Shown here: positions 55,492 through 63,846 of the stretch, piece by piece | Layout of the letters: each line of letters starts with the position of its first letter | Position numbering within the stretch: position 1 is the stretch's first letter | Assembly (NCBI GenBank): GCA_016219645.1 | Contig: JACRLR010000061.1 | Location: 17,322-81,321, forward strand | DNA from: Nitrospirota bacterium | Lineage (GTDB): Bacteria; Nitrospirota; Nitrospiria; Nitrospirales; Nitrospiraceae | Direction of reading: 5' to 3' | Length of the DNA: 64,000 nt | Translations under genes and position numbers: made by a program | Notes under the pieces: generated by a model | The model's database searches: none | What the model was told of the DNA's origin: nothing | The model's input: only the letters and a program-made list of their open reading frames with translations

Positions 55492-56312
55492 TATTGTCCC
55501 TCCTGTCGTTGAGCGACGCCGACCGGCTCGGCGATACGATCGAATCCGTAGTCTTGCAAGAGGGTTTGGATCTGGGGTCTCCCCAGAAAATTGATGAAAT
55601 CCCCTGCGCCCGAGATGTTCTTCGCGGTCCAGACTGCAGCGACTCCGTAGTGGACCGGCTGGTGCGAGTCCGCCGGGGCCTCGTCGAGAATACGGATCTT
55701 CTTATTCGAAACGGCGTCTGTCCGGTAGACGACGCCGAGGTCGGCGTCGCCCTTGGCGACCAGGTCCAGGACGGCTCGCGAATGCTCGCCATAGACAAGT
55801 TGCGACTTCAGTTGGGTGTCGAGCTTGCTGTACTTGAGATATTCAGCCGCCACCTTTCCTACCGACGAGGTTTTCGGGTCGCCGACGGCGATATACCGAA
55901 TTAGGGTGGTCCGAAGATCCTGGACCGATGCGATCGGCGCCGGGAGCTCCGTGCCGGCGATCAGGACCAACGAGGTGCTGGCATAGACCCGTCTGGTCCC
56001 TTGGATGACGAGTCCTTTCTTCTCGAGTTGGTCGATTTCCTCAACCTGCGAAGGCAGGAACACATCGATCGGCGCACCCTCTTCGATTTGCTTGCTGAGG
56101 GTTTGAGACGGCCCGTAGATGACTCTTACATTGATGTCCTTATTATGCGCTTCGAAGAGCGGGAGTATTTTTCGAAATGCATCCTTCAGACTGTTGGCAG
56201 CCGCGATTGTGACGGTCTCAGGTGCCGCCTGCACGGACGGCGCGGTCCACACGGACGCGGTCAAGACCGCGAGGAACAACAGACTTCTCAACAGGACACT
56301 TGGGCGTGTCAT
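55491..56312 (-). CDS. ModA-like periplasmic molybdate-binding protein
   Basis: The 273-residue precursor (signal peptide to about 29, ending VQAA) is a ModA-type protein: TVTIAAANSLKDAFRKILPL, GAPIDVFLPSQVEEIDQLEK, and the anion-loop region DADLGVVYRTDAVSNKKI typical of ModA. AGGAGG sits 6 bases before ATG 56312. Unlike the ModA at 61325, it has no ModBC on its own strand, so it must feed either the ModBC across the control region or the NitT/TauT-type ABC proteins in its own operon. Confidence 0.85.
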   Translation of the reverse strand: MTRPSVLLRSLLFLAVLTASVWTAPSVQAAPETVTIAAANSLKDAFRKILPLFEAHNKDINVRVIYGPSQTLSKQIEEGAPIDVFLPSQVEEIDQLEKKGLVIQGTRRVYASTSLVLIAGTELPAPIASVQDLRTTLIRYIAVGDPKTSSVGKVAAEYLKYSKLDTQLKSQLVYGEHSRAVLDLVAKGDADLGVVYRTDAVSNKKIRILDEAPADSHQPVHYGVAAVWTAKNISGAGDFINFLGRPQIQTLLQDYGFDRIAEPVGVAQRQEGQ

Positions 56313-56352
56313 AAAGAACCTCCTGGTCATCGTGATGACGTTCATCATATGT

Positions 56353-57996
56353 TTAGAAATAGAATTGGTACTGCACATTGATCCGGTTTTCGACGAGATC
56401 GCGACCGAATCCCGGCTGGGTCTCGAACGGGTACCGGTCCGGTGCACGCCCGCCGCTTCCCATGGTGATGTTGGAGTAGTCGATGACGAGCCGATTATTG
56501 TAGGTACCGTCGAAGCTATAGTTGATGGCGGCGCCGAACTCTTTGGTCAGATCGTCTTTTTGTTTCGTGGACGGATCCAATACCCCATACCGAACGGCAA
56601 GCTCGAGCTTCCTGGGAATGATGTACTTGCCGACTTGCGCATACCAGCCCCAGGCCTGGCCGAGATCCACCGGGGGGGCCACTGCCAGCGGGCTAGTCGG
56701 AATCGTATTCAGGTCGAACGGTTGGGTTCCGGAATCCTTGTTCCGTACCCGCTGGTGCCGGTAGTACCCTTCTGCCTGTAGAGACCAGCCTTGGTACTTG
56801 GCAATGAAATCCGTTTCATAGGTCTGGAAATCGTAGATGCCCCCGCCAAGGAGTCGGCCGTTCTTGGCGTTGGCCACTGCCTGGCGGTATGAGCGATCGA
56901 CAATATCCGAGCGTGTGGAGCTTAGATAGTTTTGAGCCGGGTCGTATGCATACCCGAAGGCGATGGCTGATTGCAGTGTGCGGGAGTTCAGAATGTCGCC
57001 CTGTCCATACCCGGGATTGCCGGCTATCTTGTACAACACCCGGGCCGTATACATTAATTCGCCGCTCATGAACCGGGTGTCGTAGTTGTACGTTCTGGTT
57101 GTCCCCGAATTAGGCGCTCCCGGGGTTCCGGATTGAGGCAGCACGTTCTGGCTGACAGAGGTGCCGTCCCGCGCGAGATTCGGCCCGACGCCTCCCCAGA
57201 TACCAATGGCGTAATTGAATTTGTATTGATCCTCATCGCTCAGGATGTTGATTCCGACATCGCGACTGCTCTGAAGGTTGGAGGCGAACACATTCTGCAC
57301 CATCATGTTGTCCGCGAACGTGGACGTGGCAGCCGAACTGATCAGGGCGCGATTGAACCAGACCCGTTGCTGGCCGACCTGGACGGTTGCCCATGGGATA
57401 TGCCAGGAAGAGATGTACGCATCTAGGAGCGTGGCTCTTCCGTTCCCGCCCTCTTGGTTATATTGCGTTGAATTCATCGCCAACGACACGTTGTAGCGGA
57501 GGTCGGGATCGAAGGCGTACCCCATGAACTGGAGTTGGACCCGGGGCACCGTAAACTGACTCGAATCACTCTGGCGCCTAAAGGCTCGAAATTCGACCTG
57601 ACCTCCCAGAATTTCTGGATTCCTCGAGTCTCCGACGGTCCCCCAAGTCTCATTAAAGGTGCTGTAGCTGTAGCGCACCTGAGTGAGCAGCCGAATCTTG
57701 AGCAGAAATTTCGAGCCGACGCGGATGTTCAACCCGTTGTTGACGTCGATATTGAAGTTCGGTTTCACGATCCGTTCCCTGGTCTCCACGACCTTCAGCC
57801 CCTTGTCGTACTCATCTTGGGTAATGATTCCCTTGAGGAGTAGATACTTGAGGCCGGGGTCTTCACTGGGCACATACTCCCATTTGCCGTCTTTCTTCTG
57901 AAGCTGGCCTTCTTCCACCGCCCATCCGTTTGGGGTAAGCCCGAAGACCAAGCCTGCTAATACGATGATGACGAGAATGAACCGGAGATGTCTCAT
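56353..57996 (-). CDS. OprO/OprP-like outer-membrane porin with N-terminal helical module
   Basis: The 547-residue precursor has a signal peptide (about 1-26), a short N-terminal module at about 30-70 (KKDGKWEYVPSEDPGLKYLL, then KGIITQDEYDKG), and a long beta-barrel ending in the typical terminal aromatic strand NVQYQFYF. The barrel resembles phosphate-selective porins, consistent with uptake of an oxyanion. The N-terminal module is shared with the porin at 59756. It is the second gene of the minus-strand arm. Confidence 0.85.
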   Translation of the reverse strand: MRHLRFILVIIVLAGLVFGLTPNGWAVEEGQLQKKDGKWEYVPSEDPGLKYLLLKGIITQDEYDKGLKVVETRERIVKPNFNIDVNNGLNIRVGSKFLLKIRLLTQVRYSYSTFNETWGTVGDSRNPEILGGQVEFRAFRRQSDSSQFTVPRVQLQFMGYAFDPDLRYNVSLAMNSTQYNQEGGNGRATLLDAYISSWHIPWATVQVGQQRVWFNRALISSAATSTFADNMMVQNVFASNLQSSRDVGINILSDEDQYKFNYAIGIWGGVGPNLARDGTSVSQNVLPQSGTPGAPNSGTTRTYNYDTRFMSGELMYTARVLYKIAGNPGYGQGDILNSRTLQSAIAFGYAYDPAQNYLSSTRSDIVDRSYRQAVANAKNGRLLGGGIYDFQTYETDFIAKYQGWSLQAEGYYRHQRVRNKDSGTQPFDLNTIPTSPLAVAPPVDLGQAWGWYAQVGKYIIPRKLELAVRYGVLDPSTKQKDDLTKEFGAAINYSFDGTYNNRLVIDYSNITMGSGGRAPDRYPFETQPGFGRDLVENRINVQYQFYF

Positions 57997-58145
57997 GCGC
58001 GACCTTCCTTTTCCGCATGGAACCTCCGGTTGACCGGTCAGTAACCAATTACATTGAATGGTAGAAATGTGAGCGTTGTGCCTCCAGTTGTCTGGACGGC
58101 GGTATATCCTCCATTAGCTCCGACAACAGTACTGTGTGATCATAT

Positions 58146-58319
58146 TCACCTCTCGATGCGAATCTTTTCCCTGCGTTCGATCTGGACCACTTTTGAATCG
58201 TGGATGATAATTTCCACCGAGCCGTACCGGATCTCTTGAATGGCTCGAAGGATGTTTTGCGTCAGATGACGGTGCGTTTCGTCCACGAACTCATTAGGAT
58301 GTTGCAGAGTGGCGTCCAT
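58146..58319 (-). CDS. yezD: YezD/DUF2292-family small protein
   Basis: A 57-residue frame from ATG 58319 to TGA 58146-58148 encodes NILRAIQEIRYGSVEIIIHD followed by SKVVQIERREKIR, a close fit to the YezD family (DUF2292), whose members are short DNA-binding-like proteins of unknown exact role, as I recall often found near anion-uptake or assimilation genes. GGAACAG lies upstream of the ATG. It is the first gene of the minus-strand arm, directly behind the control region. Confidence 0.85.
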   Translation of the reverse strand: MDATLQHPNEFVDETHRHLTQNILRAIQEIRYGSVEIIIHDSKVVQIERREKIRIER

Positions 58320-58353
58320 ATACTACTGTTCCGATCATGATTAAGTTGTATAA

Positions 58354-58382
58354 ATGTAAATTAAGTAAACTTACTTTGTCAA
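58354..58382 (-). promoter_or_regulatory. minus-strand promoter of the oxyanion operon
   Basis: On the minus strand TTGACA (complement of 58377-58382) and TTACAT (complement of 58354-58359) are 17 bases apart. The near-palindrome AAGTAAACTTACTT (58363-58376) occupies the spacer, so a repressor bound there would block this promoter, which reads toward yezD and the porin. Confidence 0.6.
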
Positions 58383-58395
58383 CAACATAAAAATA

Positions 58396-58486
58396 TGAAA
58401 CATTATAAGTCAAATCACAAAACTATGAGTAAACATCATGAAACGTTTTGGCTTATAGTCAAGACATTTTGAGACATTATAATTGA
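58396..58486. promoter_or_regulatory. repeated TGArACATTATAA motifs in the control region
   Basis: TGAAACATTATAAGTCAA (58396 on) and TGAGACATTATAATTGAC (58470 on) are near-identical and 74 bases apart, about seven helical turns. A split version, TGAAACG with TTATAGTCAA, lies between them at about 58438-58461. The whole stretch 58320-58518 is far more AT-rich than the rest of the window. Confidence 0.6.
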
Positions 58487-58489
58487 CAG

Positions 58490-58509
58490 ATAGCAATTAT
58501 AATTGCTAT
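58490..58509. promoter_or_regulatory. perfect 20-base palindrome at the start of the regulator gene
   Basis: ATAGCAATTATAATTGCTAT (58490-58499 mirrored by 58500-58509) is perfectly self-complementary. It lies 9 bases before the regulator ATG 58519 and contains TATAAT (58498-58503), so binding there by the XRE regulator would repress its own gene. It does not fit the ModE consensus. Confidence 0.75.
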
Positions 58510-58518
58510 TCATTGGCC

Positions 58519-59700
58519 ATGGAAATTATGAAACAACCGACCAAAACGATCGCAAAGTTTTCCAATCACCTCAAATCGCTTCGTACCCAGAAATGTTTCT
58601 CGCAGGGCGAACTTGCTGCTCGTGCAGGGATCACAAGGCAGGCGGTGTCTTCAATTGAGTCCAATTTGTATCTCCCGACAACAGCCGTTGCCCTCCATCT
58701 AGCTTCGGTATTGGCCTGTCGTGTTGAAGACCTTTTCAGTATTGGGATAGCCGAGGACATTGTCGAGGGTGAGTTGATCGGCCATCTCCCGCAACGTGAC
58801 ATGAAGGCCTCATCCATCCGAGTGAAAGTATCGATGGTGGGTTCGAAAACGGTTGTGCGACCGGTCAGCGGATTGGGGGAGGCGCTTTCCTTTACCGTTC
58901 CTGCCGATGGTTATGTCGTCGAGGCGCAGGGTCAAACATCGGGCGCCATGGTGCGGGTGAAACTTTCTCGAGATCGCCAGGCGATTGAACAGGAAATTTC
59001 TGTCGCTGGTTGTGATCCCGCAATTTTTCTCGTCGGTGCGCACATGCGGCGGCACAAGGACCAGACCTCCGTCGTTGGCTGGACGATGGGGAGTATGGCG
59101 GCGCTTCAGGCCCTGCAGCGGGGCGAGGTTCATGTCGCAGGTCTGCACCTCTTCGATCCGGCGACCGGGGAGTCAAACCTGCCCTTTCTTCGGAGACTAT
59201 TAAAAGGTTCGAACTATGAGGTCATCACGTTTGCGACGTGGGAAGAGGGCCTGCTCGTTCGAACAGGTAATCCCAGGTCTATTCGTGCAGTCAGTGATGT
59301 AGCCGATCCCAACGTCACACTCGTGAATCGGGAAGAGGGTTCCGGGGCCAGGCTGTTGTTGGATCAGCGGTTGCGCGCAGCAGGAATCAATCAGGATCAG
59401 GTGAAGGGCTATGGCACGATCGTCGCCTCGCATTTCGAAGTTGCGCGCGCGATTGCAAGCCGCCAGGCGGATGTCGGAGTCGGTATAAGATCTGCGGCGC
59501 AACTCTATGAGCTCGATTTCGTACCGCTTCAAGCCGCGCGCTACGACCTTGTCGTGCCCAAAGCCTATCTGAAGTCCCATCCGACGTTAGCTCATTTGTT
59601 CGAGACCCTCGTCAGCCGTCCGTTTCGAAATGAGATCGAAGCTCTGGGGGGATATGACACCAGTGAAACAGGCAAGCTCCATCCGTTACGTGTCGGCTGA
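58519..59700 (+). CDS. XRE regulator fused to a PBP-like molybdate-sensor domain
   Basis: The 393-residue protein has an N-terminal XRE helix-turn-helix (about 15-70: HLKSLRTQKCFSQGELAARA, then GITRQAVSSIESNLYLP), a linker domain, and a C-terminal PBP-like domain at about 170-390 (VVGWTMGSMAALQALQRGEV, HVAGLHLFDPATGESNL, LVNREEGSGARLLLDQRLRA). The C-terminal part is the COG1910/PF12727 fold of molybdate-binding proteins, used here as a ligand sensor. This replaces the ModE architecture. ATG 58519 is chosen; ATG 58528 is possible. It heads the plus-strand arm. Confidence 0.88.
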   Translation: MEIMKQPTKTIAKFSNHLKSLRTQKCFSQGELAARAGITRQAVSSIESNLYLPTTAVALHLASVLACRVEDLFSIGIAEDIVEGELIGHLPQRDMKASSIRVKVSMVGSKTVVRPVSGLGEALSFTVPADGYVVEAQGQTSGAMVRVKLSRDRQAIEQEISVAGCDPAIFLVGAHMRRHKDQTSVVGWTMGSMAALQALQRGEVHVAGLHLFDPATGESNLPFLRRLLKGSNYEVITFATWEEGLLVRTGNPRSIRAVSDVADPNVTLVNREEGSGARLLLDQRLRAAGINQDQVKGYGTIVASHFEVARAIASRQADVGVGIRSAAQLYELDFVPLQAARYDLVVPKAYLKSHPTLAHLFETLVSRPFRNEIEALGGYDTSETGKLHPLRVG

Positions 59701-59755
59701 CAAGCCTGTAGATGTGATGGTTCACGAATTGCGTTTGCGCATAAAGAGAGGATCG

Positions 59756-61312
59756 ATGGTCAAAGGAAGCTGGTGGTGCGCCTTGCTGAGCATCCTTCTC
59801 TTTGTTGTTGGAACGAGCCCGGTGAGGGCAGTTGAATATGGAGAAATGGTGCGGAAGGACGGAAAGTGGGGGTTTCGGAGCGCGGAAGACCCTGTACTCA
59901 AGCTCATGCTCACGAAGGGGCTGATCACGGACGAGAGATACCTCGAAGTTTCAGCACAAAAGGGGAAAAACTGGATCGAACCAGCCGATGCGGTCCTCAA
60001 TCTACGGAGAGAACTCGAATGGACCCGATATGTGAAAACCGCAACGCACCTACCAGATTGGATTGACCTGGGCCTCGAAAACCGGACCAGATTTGAATCG
60101 TACGACCATCCCTGGCGATCTACCCAGGCAATTGGAAACGGGGGAACCGATGCCCAGTTGCTCCTCCGATCCAGGGCGCGCGTAGGATTGGGGGGCAATG
60201 GCCCCTTCAGGTTTCTCTTTGAAGGGCAGGATTCGCGGGCCTTGTCGAGCGATCAGCCGGGGGATTTCCAGAATACCACGACAGTCAACCAATTTGACAT
60301 CTTGCAGCTATTCGGATCATTGACCATAAACAATGTCGGGGGGAGTGTATTGCGAACAGACTTGCATTTCGGTCGTATGACCATGGATTTCGGAATGCGT
60401 CGGTACGTTGCCCGAAACGATTTCCGAAATACCACCAATGCCTTCGATGGAGTCCATTGGCAGATCGGCGAAGGCCAAACCTGGCGGTTCAGGACCTTTT
60501 TGGTAGAGCCGGTCATTCGGAATGAGGCACAACTCGACGAGCAGACTGCAAGGAGTGTCTTCTGGGGAACCTACGTGGAGAGTGCGCACTTTCCCTGGTT
60601 CAACGTCAATGCGTTTTATTTCGGGTTAAACGATCAACAACTTAATAATAAAGCTCTTCAGCGTACCTATGGTACCTACGGTCTTCGCCTATTCAAGTCT
60701 CCCGCGATCAACGAATTCGATTATGAATTCGAGGGGGCCGTTCAAACGGGACACTTGGGCAACGTCGATCATTTTGCCTATAACCCGAACGTTGAAGCCG
60801 GGTATACGTTTAATCTGCCTTGGACTCCTCGGTTTTTGGCGCAGTATACCTACGCCAGCGGCACTCGTACTCCAGGAGGAAGCCAGAACGGAGACTTCGA
60901 CCCCCTGTTCGGCGCCCGTCGGTTTGATTTAATGCCCACGGGAATTTGGGGGCCATTTTTCCGGTCCAACATCAGTAGTCCCGGTTGGAGGTTGATCCTC
61001 AAGCCTGACGAAAATTTGCTGCTCACAGTCAAACAACGGTTCTGGTATCTGGCGGAAGCGGCTGCGGTGTATTCGGGTGGCCTCGTACAGGATTCCACAG
61101 GAGGGGCAGGAAACTATTTAGGGCACGATGTGGAACTTCGTGCGCAATGGGCTCCCCTATGGGCTCTTAGACAAAACATGGACTTTGATTTCGGGTACGT
61201 GCATTGGTTCAAGGGATCCTATTTTGACAGCCCCGCCATCCTCGCCCAACTGCCCGCCGGTGGAAACAAAGATTCGGATTATTTTTATGCTTCGGTGAGA
61301 GTCAGACTGTAA
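59756..61312 (+). CDS. alginate-export-like outer-membrane porin with the same N-terminal module
   Basis: The 518-residue precursor has a signal peptide (about 1-27), the module RKDGKWGFRSAEDPVLKLML, then TKGLITDERYLE at about 32-65, and a large beta-barrel of the alginate-export/AlgE-like type (LENRTRFESYDHPW, LHFGRMTMDFGMRRYVARND, VNAFYFGLNDQQLNNKALQR) ending in YASVRVRL. Its barrel is unrelated in look to the OprO/P-type barrel at 56353, although the N-terminal modules match. ATG 59756 is chosen for the signal peptide and AGAGAGG upstream. Confidence 0.85.
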   Translation: MVKGSWWCALLSILLFVVGTSPVRAVEYGEMVRKDGKWGFRSAEDPVLKLMLTKGLITDERYLEVSAQKGKNWIEPADAVLNLRRELEWTRYVKTATHLPDWIDLGLENRTRFESYDHPWRSTQAIGNGGTDAQLLLRSRARVGLGGNGPFRFLFEGQDSRALSSDQPGDFQNTTTVNQFDILQLFGSLTINNVGGSVLRTDLHFGRMTMDFGMRRYVARNDFRNTTNAFDGVHWQIGEGQTWRFRTFLVEPVIRNEAQLDEQTARSVFWGTYVESAHFPWFNVNAFYFGLNDQQLNNKALQRTYGTYGLRLFKSPAINEFDYEFEGAVQTGHLGNVDHFAYNPNVEAGYTFNLPWTPRFLAQYTYASGTRTPGGSQNGDFDPLFGARRFDLMPTGIWGPFFRSNISSPGWRLILKPDENLLLTVKQRFWYLAEAAAVYSGGLVQDSTGGAGNYLGHDVELRAQWAPLWALRQNMDFDFGYVHWFKGSYFDSPAILAQLPAGGNKDSDYFYASVRVRL

Positions 61313-61324
61313 GGAGGTCAGCCT

Positions 61325-62092
61325 ATGATTCAAATTATCATTGCCCTCTGTATGCTCATGATCACAGGCGTGAACGTTGCCGTTGCCGAGGTGATTACGA
61401 TTGGAGCGGCGTCCGATTTGAATTTCGCCTTTAGAGAAATTGCGATGGAGTATGAAAAGGCGAGCGGCAATCAGGTGAGATTGACGCTTGGATCCTCCGG
61501 CAATTTCTATGCGCAAATTCAAAATGGCGCGCCGTTCGATCTCTACTTTTCAGCCGACATCTCGTATCCGAGGAAATTGGAGGAAGCCGGCCGGACCGTT
61601 CCGGGCTCGCTGTATCAGTATGCCGTCGGGCGGATTGTCTTGTGGGCCGGCAAGGATTCGCATCTCGATCTTTCCAGGGGGCTGGAGATTTTGCGCGAGC
61701 CGGCGATCAGGAAAATCGCCATCGCCAATCCCAAACATGCCCCCTACGGCAGGGCCGCTGTGGCGGCAATGGAACATTTCAAGGTCTATGACCAGGTCAA
61801 GGACAAACTCATTTTGGGAGAAAACATCTCGCAAGCAGCGCAGTTTATTGAATCAGGAGCGTGCGACATCGGGATCATCGCGTTGTCTCTGGCTGTGGCT
61901 CCTGCCATGAAATCGAAGGGGACATATTGGGAGGTTCCCGCAGAGACCCACCCGCTTCTTGAGCAGGGCGCTGTGATCTTGAAGTCGTCGAAGCAGCAGG
62001 AGTCTGCGAAACAGTTTCTTGCATTTATCAAAGGTGAGCGAGGGCAGGAGATCATGAAACGTTATGGATTCACCGTTCCATCGGCCGGGTAA
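61325..62092 (+). CDS. modA: ModA, molybdate ABC transporter substrate-binding protein
   Basis: The 255-residue precursor has a signal peptide (about 1-21, ending VAVAE) and ModA motifs ITIGAASDLNFAFREIAMEY, LTLGSSGNFYAQIQNGAPFD, LYFSADISYPRKLEEAG and SGACDIGIIALSLAVAP. It binds molybdate (or tungstate) in the periplasm. A strong AAGGAGGTCAGCCT precedes ATG 61325. modB follows after 3 bases. Confidence 0.94.
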   Translation: MIQIIIALCMLMITGVNVAVAEVITIGAASDLNFAFREIAMEYEKASGNQVRLTLGSSGNFYAQIQNGAPFDLYFSADISYPRKLEEAGRTVPGSLYQYAVGRIVLWAGKDSHLDLSRGLEILREPAIRKIAIANPKHAPYGRAAVAAMEHFKVYDQVKDKLILGENISQAAQFIESGACDIGIIALSLAVAPAMKSKGTYWEVPAETHPLLEQGAVILKSSKQQESAKQFLAFIKGERGQEIMKRYGFTVPSAG

Positions 62093-62095
62093 TCG

Positions 62096-62770
62096 ATGAA
62101 CTGGATTGCGATAGCGGTCACCTTCAAGCTCGCGCTGCTTACGGCGGTTGTGCTGCTGGTTGTCGGGTTGCCCATCGCCTACTGGCTCACATTCTCGAAA
62201 TGGCGCTGGAAGTTTATTGTCGAATCGGTGGTCGCGCTTCCGCTCGTGCTGCCTCCGACGGTACTGGGTTTTTATATTCTCGTCGCGATCGGTCCGCACA
62301 GTCCGGTCGGTCGATTCTATAGCGACGTAGTCGGGCATCCGCTTCCCTTTACCTTCGAAGGTCTGCTCCTCGCGTCGATTCTCTACAGTCTGCCGTTTGC
62401 CGTGCAGCCATTTACCGCAGCCTTTGAGCAAGTCGATCGCCGGTTGATCGAAACCTCCTGGACCCTCGGGGCGTCTAAGCTCAAGACCTTCTTTCAGCTG
62501 ATTGTTCCGTTGTCTACAACAGGTCTCATCACAGGCGCGGTGCTGAGCTTTGCCCATACGCTTGGAGAGTTCGGCGTGGTCCTGATGGTCGGCGGCAACA
62601 TCGAGGGCGAAACGCGAACGGTCTCGATCGATATTTACGATGAGGTGCAGGCCCTCAACTATGCCGGGGCTGCCAAGACGGCGCTGTTGTTGCTTGTGGT
62701 TTCCTACGGGGTGTTGCTGCTGGTGTATGCGATGAATCGAAAGGTCTGGGCTGTATGGCCGCAACGCTGA
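62096..62770 (+). CDS. modB: ModB, molybdate ABC transporter permease
   Basis: The 224-residue permease has about five membrane helices and the ModB signatures VALPLVLPPTVLGFYILVAI and the EAA-like loop LIETSWTLGASKLKTFFQLI, followed by GEFGVVLMVGGNIEGETRTV. It forms the transmembrane channel for ModA-delivered molybdate. It overlaps modC by 16 bases. Confidence 0.95.
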   Translation: MNWIAIAVTFKLALLTAVVLLVVGLPIAYWLTFSKWRWKFIVESVVALPLVLPPTVLGFYILVAIGPHSPVGRFYSDVVGHPLPFTFEGLLLASILYSLPFAVQPFTAAFEQVDRRLIETSWTLGASKLKTFFQLIVPLSTTGLITGAVLSFAHTLGEFGVVLMVGGNIEGETRTVSIDIYDEVQALNYAGAAKTALLLLVVSYGVLLLVYAMNRKVWAVWPQR

Positions 62771-63846
62771 CAGTCGATTGCCGCAAAACCTATCCAGGTC
62801 GATTTACCGCTGCGGCACAGTTCACGTTGCCGCTCGACCCTCCGCGCGTGATGATTCTCTTCGGGCCATCAGGATCCGGGAAAACGACCCTGCTGCGCTG
62901 TCTTGCCGGCTTGGAATGGCCGGAAGAAGGACGGATTCAATTCGGCTCGACGACCTGGGTTGATGCGGCTGCCAATATTCGACTCTCGCCGCAAGCGAGG
63001 CGGATCGGCTACATGCCGCAGGATTATGCGCTCTTCCCCACCCATTCTGTATGCGGCAACATTGAATATGGATTGAGCGATCTTCCGGCTGAGGCACGGA
63101 GGGAGCGTGTCCGTGAATTGATCGACTTATTGCAACTTCAGGGGCTCGAACAGGCCAAGCCTGCGCAGTTGTCAGGTGGCCAACAGCAACGTGTCGCGCT
63201 CGCGCGCGCAATCGCCAGACGACCGCAGCTTTTGTTGCTCGATGAACCTCTGTCGGCCTTGGACGCGCCGACACGCAGTCGCTTGAGTGGAGAGCTGCGA
63301 GGCCTGTTGACGCAGCTGCAGATTCCTTCAGTCGTCGTCACGCATGATTGGGCTGAAGCCTTGACGTTGGGCGATGTCCTTGCGGTGATGCAGGGTGGCA
63401 CGATTCTTCAAACCGGTTCTACGCAAGAGGTGTTTTCCAGGCCGGCCAATGCGGAGGTGGCGCAGATCGTCGGGATTGAAACCGTCGTGCAGGGGCAAGT
63501 AGTCGCGAACGATAATGGGCTGGCGAGCGTGTCGGTAAACGGTGTGACGTTGAAGGGTTTAGGAGCGGACGTGAACGGCTCGGCCGTCTACGTCTGCATT
63601 CGCGCGGAAGATGTCTTGCTCGAACAGGCGGGGAGTGGCGTCACCAGCGCGCGCAATCATTTATCCGGCCTGGTGACAGAGGTGCTGCCGCGAGGTGTGA
63701 TGGTGACGGTCACGGTCGATTGCGGGTTTCCCCTGCGCGTGGTGATTACGAAAGGAGCCAGAGAAGAACTTGGCCTCGAAAAGGGCTCGGCAGTTGTGGC
63801 GGCGATCAAAGCCGGTGCCGTGCATCTGGTGCCTCGATCTCTGTGA
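62755..63846 (+). CDS. modC: ModC, molybdate ABC transporter ATPase with TOBE domain
   Basis: The 363-residue ATPase has Walker [13 protein letters not shown], signature [16 protein letters not shown], Walker [14 protein letters not shown] and the H-loop [10 protein letters not shown], with a C-terminal TOBE/Mop domain (about 290-360: [20 protein letters not shown]) that binds molybdate and can slow transport when cellular supply is high. It overlaps modB by 16 bases. Length is usual for ModC. Confidence 0.96.
   Translation: MAATLTVDCRKTYPGRFTAAAQFTLPLDPPRVMILFGPSGSGKTTLLRCLAGLEWPEEGRIQFGSTTWVDAAANIRLSPQARRIGYMPQDYALFPTHSVCGNIEYGLSDLPAEARRERVRELIDLLQLQGLEQAKPAQLSGGQQQRVALARAIARRPQLLLLDEPLSALDAPTRSRLSGELRGLLTQLQIPSVVVTHDWAEALTLGDVLAVMQGGTILQTGSTQEVFSRPANAEVAQIVGIETVVQGQVVANDNGLASVSVNGVTLKGLGADVNGSAVYVCIRAEDVLLEQAGSGVTSARNHLSGLVTEVLPRGVMVTVTVDCGFPLRVVITKGAREELGLEKGSAVVAAIKAGAVHLVPRSL

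Noticed and set aside
58054..58239. 61-codon plus-strand frame in the control region
   Set aside because: It is antisense to the yezD gene, which has recognisable family sequence.
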